A DNA stretch of 16,546 nucleotides. It comes from an uncultured Collinsella sp. Its GTDB lineage: Bacteria > Actinomycetota > Coriobacteriia > Coriobacteriales > Coriobacteriaceae. A program made the position numbers and the translations under genes. A model generated the notes under the pieces. It was not told the DNA's origin. It saw nothing but the letters and a program-made list of their open reading frames with translations, and ran no database searches. The DNA lies in NCBI GenBank assembly GCA_900547805.1, contig URIE01000033.1, positions 1-16,546 of the forward strand. Reading direction: 5' to 3'. Shown here in pieces: positions 14,439 through 16,546 of this stretch; position 1 is the first letter of the stretch, and each line of letters opens with the position of its first letter.

Positions 14439-14749
14439 TACTCGCTCTCCCCCTCTCCCAAAATGGACGGCACGCGGAAGTAGCGGTCGCGCGCGCTGCC
14501 GGCGTTTTCGAGCGCGACGTCGAGCGGCAGGTCGCGCTCGGGCTCGCGCAGGTCGTCGCCCATCACGTTGGACAGGCTTCCGATGGGATGGAACGTGGGC
14601 TCCACGTCGGGCAAGTCATATTGCAAGACGGGCTCGAGCATCTGGACGGCGTCGTTCAGGTAGGACGTCATCTGGGTGAGCTCGTCATCGGTCAGTGCGA
14701 TCTTTGCGTACTCGGCGATGCCGCGCACGTCTTTCTCGCTGAGTGCCAT
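14438..14749 (-). CDS. gatC: Asp-tRNA(Asn)/Glu-tRNA(Gln) amidotransferase subunit C
   Basis: GatC is the small subunit that wraps around GatA and GatB and stabilises the complex. The 103-aa product has the family pattern: an N-terminal helix pair (LSEKDVRGIAEYAKIALTDD) followed by LNDAVQMLEPVLQYD and a proline-rich, extended middle (LPDVEPTFHPIG), then a basic end (ARDRYFRVPSIL). ATG 14749 is chosen because AAGGGAG stands 6 nt upstream; an ATG six codons earlier has no RBS. It is the first gene of the gatCAB operon. Presence of GatCAB implies indirect synthesis of Gln-tRNA and/or Asn-tRNA in this organism. Confidence 0.95.
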   Translation of the reverse strand: MALSEKDVRGIAEYAKIALTDDELTQMTSYLNDAVQMLEPVLQYDLPDVEPTFHPIGSLSNVMGDDLREPERDLPLDVALENAGSARDRYFRVPSILGEGESE

Positions 14750-14784
14750 AGGCGCTCCCTTCCGCATAACAGATAAACCGCTCT

Positions 14785-14790
14785 AGTATA
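14785..14790 (-). promoter_or_regulatory. Probable -10 element of the gatCAB promoter
   Basis: TATACT on the minus strand, about 35 bp before the gatC ATG, matches the sigma70 -10 well. The -35 is weak (CTGCTC-like at 18 bp). The resulting leader of roughly 30 nt would contain only the RBS. Confidence 0.45.
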
Positions 14791-14829
14791 CAAGGCAACG
14801 CCGGCTTGGAGCAGGCGCTTTACCCAAAT

Positions 14830-14936
14830 GCAGCGAAAACGTAACGAGGGCGGCGGGCTGGCAGGCGACGGGCCGGCGGTTCTGCAGCGAAACCGCACCG
14901 TCCATAGCGAAAACCGCGTCGCCCGCAACGAAAACC
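14830..14936. repeat. Four imperfect GCGAAAACC direct repeats, three with ~21-bp period
   Basis: Copies of (A)GCGAAA(A)CCG-like sequence start near 14832, 14886, 14906 and 14927. The last three are spaced by 20-21 bp, placing them on one face of the helix. They lie upstream of the gatC promoter and next to the 65-bp dyad. They could be regulator sites, or simply low-complexity GC-rich sequence; no coding frame is supported in 14750-15054. Confidence 0.35.
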
Positions 14937-14996
14937 ATCACAACATTCGACACTTTTCGCCAAAATCGAGATTTTCATCGAATGTTGTGATGGTTT
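14932..14996. repeat. 65-bp dyad with 19-bp perfect arms between sortase and gatC
   Basis: AAACCATCACAACATTCGA (14932-14950) is exactly inverted at 14978-14996, with a 27-nt spacer holding its own AAAATC/GATTTT hairpin. On the minus strand the stem is followed by TTTTCGTT at its end, so it could end sortase transcripts weakly. The perfect arms also suit a repeat element or a large operator for a protein. Confidence 0.6.
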
Positions 14997-15007
14997 GGAA
15001 GCCCCGC

Positions 15008-15040
15008 CCACCACAAAGGTGCCTATCCCCTTTGCGGTGG
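15008..15040 (-). terminator. Hairpin just past the sortase stop, weak terminator candidate
   Basis: CCACC-A-CAAAGG and CCTTTG-C-GGTGG (15008-15019 with 15029-15040) form an 11-pair stem with one mismatch, starting 14 bp past the sortase stop codon. There is no U-tract on the minus strand, so it may protect the 3' end rather than terminate. Confidence 0.4.
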
Positions 15041-15054
15041 TTCTGAACAATGTC

Positions 15055-15942
15055 CTATGCCGAGGCCTTGGCTTTACGGCGCTTGCGAACCGTGTGGATC
15101 ACGATGTCCAGCAGCAACAGCACAATGGCCACGACCACGATGAGCACGGCAAACTCGCGCTTGCCCCAGTGGCGGCCGGCCAGCGACTTTTGCTTGTCGA
15201 CGTCCTTCTTGCTGTACTTGGTGCGCACGCAGTGCACCAGCAGGCGATGGTCGTTCACGCCATAGGGCGTGCAGGTGACAAGCGTCACCTTGTCGGCGCC
15301 GGGCTCGATGGTCAGCGACTCCATCTCCTCGGGCAGCACGACCTCGGAGTCCACCATCTTGTAGGCGAGCGTCTTGTTCATGGTGTGCAGCAGCACCAGG
15401 TCGCCGGGCTCCAGCGAGTGGATGTCGTCGAACATGCTCAGGTTGCGCATGCCCGAGTGCGCGGTGAGCACGCAATGCGTCGAGGTGCCGCCCACCGGCA
15501 GGCTCGTGCCCTCCAGGTGGCCGACGCCCGCCATAAGGACTTCCTCGCTTGTGCCGTGGTAGATGGGCATGCTCACGTCGATGGAGGGGATCTCGACCCA
15601 GCTCATCATGGGGTCGCGGTCAAAGATGAGCTGCTGAGCGTAGGGCTCAATCTGGTCGGCGGGGAGCTCGGTGGCCTCGCCCGCCAGCTGCTCGTTAAAG
15701 GAGCGCGCCTGAAGCAGAATGCGCTCGCGCTCCTCGGCAGACAGCGCGTCCACGGTGCTGGACACGGTGCTGATCTGGTTGAACACGCCCGAGGCCTCGA
15801 GCCGGTCCAAGATCCACGGCCAGGTCATAAGGCCCACGCCAATAAGGATGATGACGATGGTGATGAGCCGGTCGGCCCAGCGCGGCAGCCGCTTGCGACG
15901 ACGCTTGCTTGCCTTTTCTAAATGCTTGGCGCTCTTCACCAC
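15055..15942 (-). CDS. Class C sortase (pilus-type transpeptidase)
   Basis: A membrane-bound cysteine transpeptidase that joins pilins or surface proteins at LPxTG-like motifs. The 295-aa protein has a basic cytoplasmic N-terminus, a first membrane helix (about 26-44), the extracellular catalytic domain and a second C-terminal membrane helix (about 265-283) followed by a basic tail, the two-anchor layout of class C. Catalytic residues are His162 in TAHSG, Cys224 in TLVTCTPYG and Arg233 in DHRLLVHC. A lid-like Asp-Pro stands at about 110-111, shortly before WVEIPSI. GTG 15942 is taken as start because GGAGG (15952-15956) lies 9 nt upstream; a longer frame from a TTG has none. A TATTAT -10 candidate is at 15973-15978 (minus). 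Its substrate is likely the protein cut by the right edge. Confidence 0.92.
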   Translation of the reverse strand: MVKSAKHLEKASKRRRKRLPRWADRLITIVIILIGVGLMTWPWILDRLEASGVFNQISTVSSTVDALSAEERERILLQARSFNEQLAGEATELPADQIEPYAQQLIFDRDPMMSWVEIPSIDVSMPIYHGTSEEVLMAGVGHLEGTSLPVGGTSTHCVLTAHSGMRNLSMFDDIHSLEPGDLVLLHTMNKTLAYKMVDSEVVLPEEMESLTIEPGADKVTLVTCTPYGVNDHRLLVHCVRTKYSKKDVDKQKSLAGRHWGKREFAVLIVVVAIVLLLLDIVIHTVRKRRKAKASA

Positions 15943-16058
15943 CGCACATCGCCTCCAATGATGTCTAAACAAATAATAGCCGATTAACAGGCCCCCACGA
16001 CGGGCATGGCTCGTATTTGAGTTTTCAAAGTATCTCGGATCAACAGAGCGATTCGGGA

Positions 16059-16167
16059 TACAATAGCTACAGGAAACGACGCATCCCGCGTAAGTGTTAA
16101 GGAGCGCGGGCAGCCTAGTTTTCTAACGTGTTAAACGGCCGGGCTGCAACCCCGGCCGTTTTTATTT
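16059..16167 (+). ncRNA. Candidate small RNA ending in a strong intrinsic terminator
   Basis: TACAAT (16059-16064) is a good -10 but its -35 is poor. A transcript starting near 16071 would run about 95 nt to the terminator at 16133-16167. It has one internal hairpin, CCCGCG/CGCGGG (16085-16090 with 16105-16110), whose 14-nt loop exposes AAGGAG. No start codon and frame follow that RBS-like sequence, so a leader peptide is not supported. I do not recognise it as SRP RNA, 6S RNA or a known riboswitch. Alternatively the terminator serves only as a barrier. Confidence 0.3.
16133..16167 (+). terminator. Strong intrinsic terminator (better on the plus strand)
   Basis: AAACGGCCGGG pairs with CCCGGCCGTTT (16133-16143 with 16151-16161, loop of 7), followed by TTTTTATTT on the plus strand. 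On the minus strand the stem is followed only by TTTAACA, so it may work weakly in both directions. Confidence 0.85.
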
Positions 16168-16296
16168 GCGCTTGCGGCGCAAACGCCGAGAACCGTCCGC
16201 ACCGCGCGTGCGCCTACGGACCTTAAACCGAACCTCATACGAGTCAAGAAACGCGATGACGAACGTGCCCGCATCGGACGATGGAGGCTGACTGCG
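16162..16296 (-). pseudogene. Possible 3' remnant of a lost gene (no start codon)
   Basis: A minus-strand frame opens right after an in-frame TAA at 16297-16299 and runs 44 codons to TAA at 16162-16164. It contains no ATG, GTG or TTG before the last few residues. The translation looks protein-like in its middle (GTFVIAFLDSYEVRFKV) and ends in a very basic tail (RRLRRKRK); the stop lies immediately before a terminator hairpin, as for a true gene end. This suggests a decayed or truncated gene, but 44 codons in GC-rich DNA can stay open by chance. Confidence 0.25.
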
Positions 16297-16303
16297 TTAT
16301 CCC

Positions 16304-16340
16304 AAAAAAACGGGGCAAACTCCAGTGCGGAGTCTGCCCC
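16304..16340 (-). terminator. Intrinsic terminator of the surface-protein gene
   Basis: GGGGCA-A-ACTCC pairs with GGAGT-C-TGCCCC (16312-16323 with 16329-16340, one mismatch, loop of 5), followed on the minus strand by GTTTTTTT. It lies about 100 bp past the stop codon at 16442. Confidence 0.9.
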
Positions 16341-16441
16341 GAAAAGAGAATGGCAAAGCAAGAACGTCGATGGACGAGAAAAGTGTCCGCAAGTCTCATG
16401 GCCATCACATCCCACCTGCCAAAGGGATGGGTGAGTGAGCG

Positions 16442-16546
16442 TTACTCCTGCTCGGACTCCTCAGCCTGCTTACGGCTGCGGATGAGGTGCGCCACGCCGA
16501 TGCACAGCACCGCGCCACCAGCGATCCAAGTGAAGGTCACGCCGTT
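16442..16546 (-). CDS. C-terminal anchor of a sortase-dependent surface protein or pilin (partial)
   Basis: The last 34 codons of a gene that enters from beyond the right edge. The translation is a hydrophobic helix (VTFTWIAGGAVLCIGVAHLI, 3-22) followed by a positively charged stop-transfer tail (RSRKQ) and acidic residues, the classical cell-wall sorting tail that follows an LPxTG motif. The motif itself lies outside the window, so I infer the sorting signal from the tail and from the adjacent class C sortase. A major or minor pilin is likely; a plain membrane protein with one C-terminal helix is the alternative. Confidence 0.7.
   Translation of the reverse strand, partial: NGVTFTWIAGGAVLCIGVAHLIRSRKQAEESEQE

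Larger units (their letters stand above)
15943..16441. other. About 500-bp gap between sortase and surface-protein gene
   Basis: No intact gene is visible. The gap holds, left to right: a possible sortase promoter, a plus-strand transcript candidate ending in a strong terminator (16059-16167), a gene-like open frame without start codon on the minus strand (16162-16296), the terminator of the surface-protein gene (16304-16340), and about 100 bp of ordinary sequence. Two strong terminators between the genes mean the sortase is probably transcribed separately from its presumed substrate. Confidence 0.6.

Noticed and set aside
14884..14936. CRISPR-like array from the 21-bp spaced repeats
   Set aside because: Only three short degenerate units with 10-bp gaps and no cas genes.
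16131..16415. 94-codon minus-strand open frame with an ATG start
   Set aside because: It reads through the strong terminator at 16304-16340, has no RBS and no protein-like pattern.

Overview
The window looks like a chromosomal segment from a high-GC gut actinobacterium of the class Coriobacteriia, most likely Collinsella or a close relative. This rests on the GC-rich codon use, the gatC-gatA-gatB order, a class C (pilus-type) sortase next to a cell-wall-anchored protein tail, and the metal-transport genes. It is inference from sequence reading, not a database match.

Layout. At 131-540 (minus) lies tmRNA (ssrA) with its own intrinsic terminator. At 780-1214 (plus) is an orphan 144-aa gene of unknown function. 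At 1273-2120 (minus) is a type II toxin-antitoxin pair (RelB/DinJ-like antitoxin, PIN-domain toxin) with its own sigma70-type promoter. From 2282 to 8351 (minus) runs a metal-transport block. Its first part is two half-size ABC exporter-fold transporters of the IrtAB/YbtPQ type, read first; then come a small DUF6110-like membrane protein and a P1B-type ATPase of the CtpC-like group. A divergent AraC-family regulator (8466-9470, plus) sits directly upstream of the ABC pair, recalling ybtA-ybtP-ybtQ. A solitary DUF4143-type AAA+ ATPase follows (9535-10899, minus), with a large nested dyad upstream. The gatCAB amidotransferase operon (11248-14749, minus) is followed by a 141-bp hairpin element. 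A class C sortase (15055-15942, minus) comes next, and the window ends inside the C-terminal anchor of a probable sortase substrate (16442-16546, minus).

How the genes may work together. The AraC protein probably senses a metal-chelate ligand and activates the ABC pair through a tandem operator (two 14-mers, 21 bp apart). The P-type ATPase with its DUF6110 partner probably handles efflux of the same or a related metal. GatCAB makes Gln-tRNA and/or Asn-tRNA by transamidation. The sortase probably polymerises or anchors the surface protein encoded just beyond the right edge.

The less ordinary parts are in the intergenic DNA: a 75-bp palindrome before the DUF4143 gene, a 141-bp element with 31-bp perfect inverted repeats after gatB, a 65-bp dyad before gatC, a terminator-ended plus-strand transcript candidate near 16.1 kb, and an inverted copy of part of the tmRNA 3' end near the left edge. 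I saw no CRISPR array, no rRNA, no transposase and no clear prophage gene.
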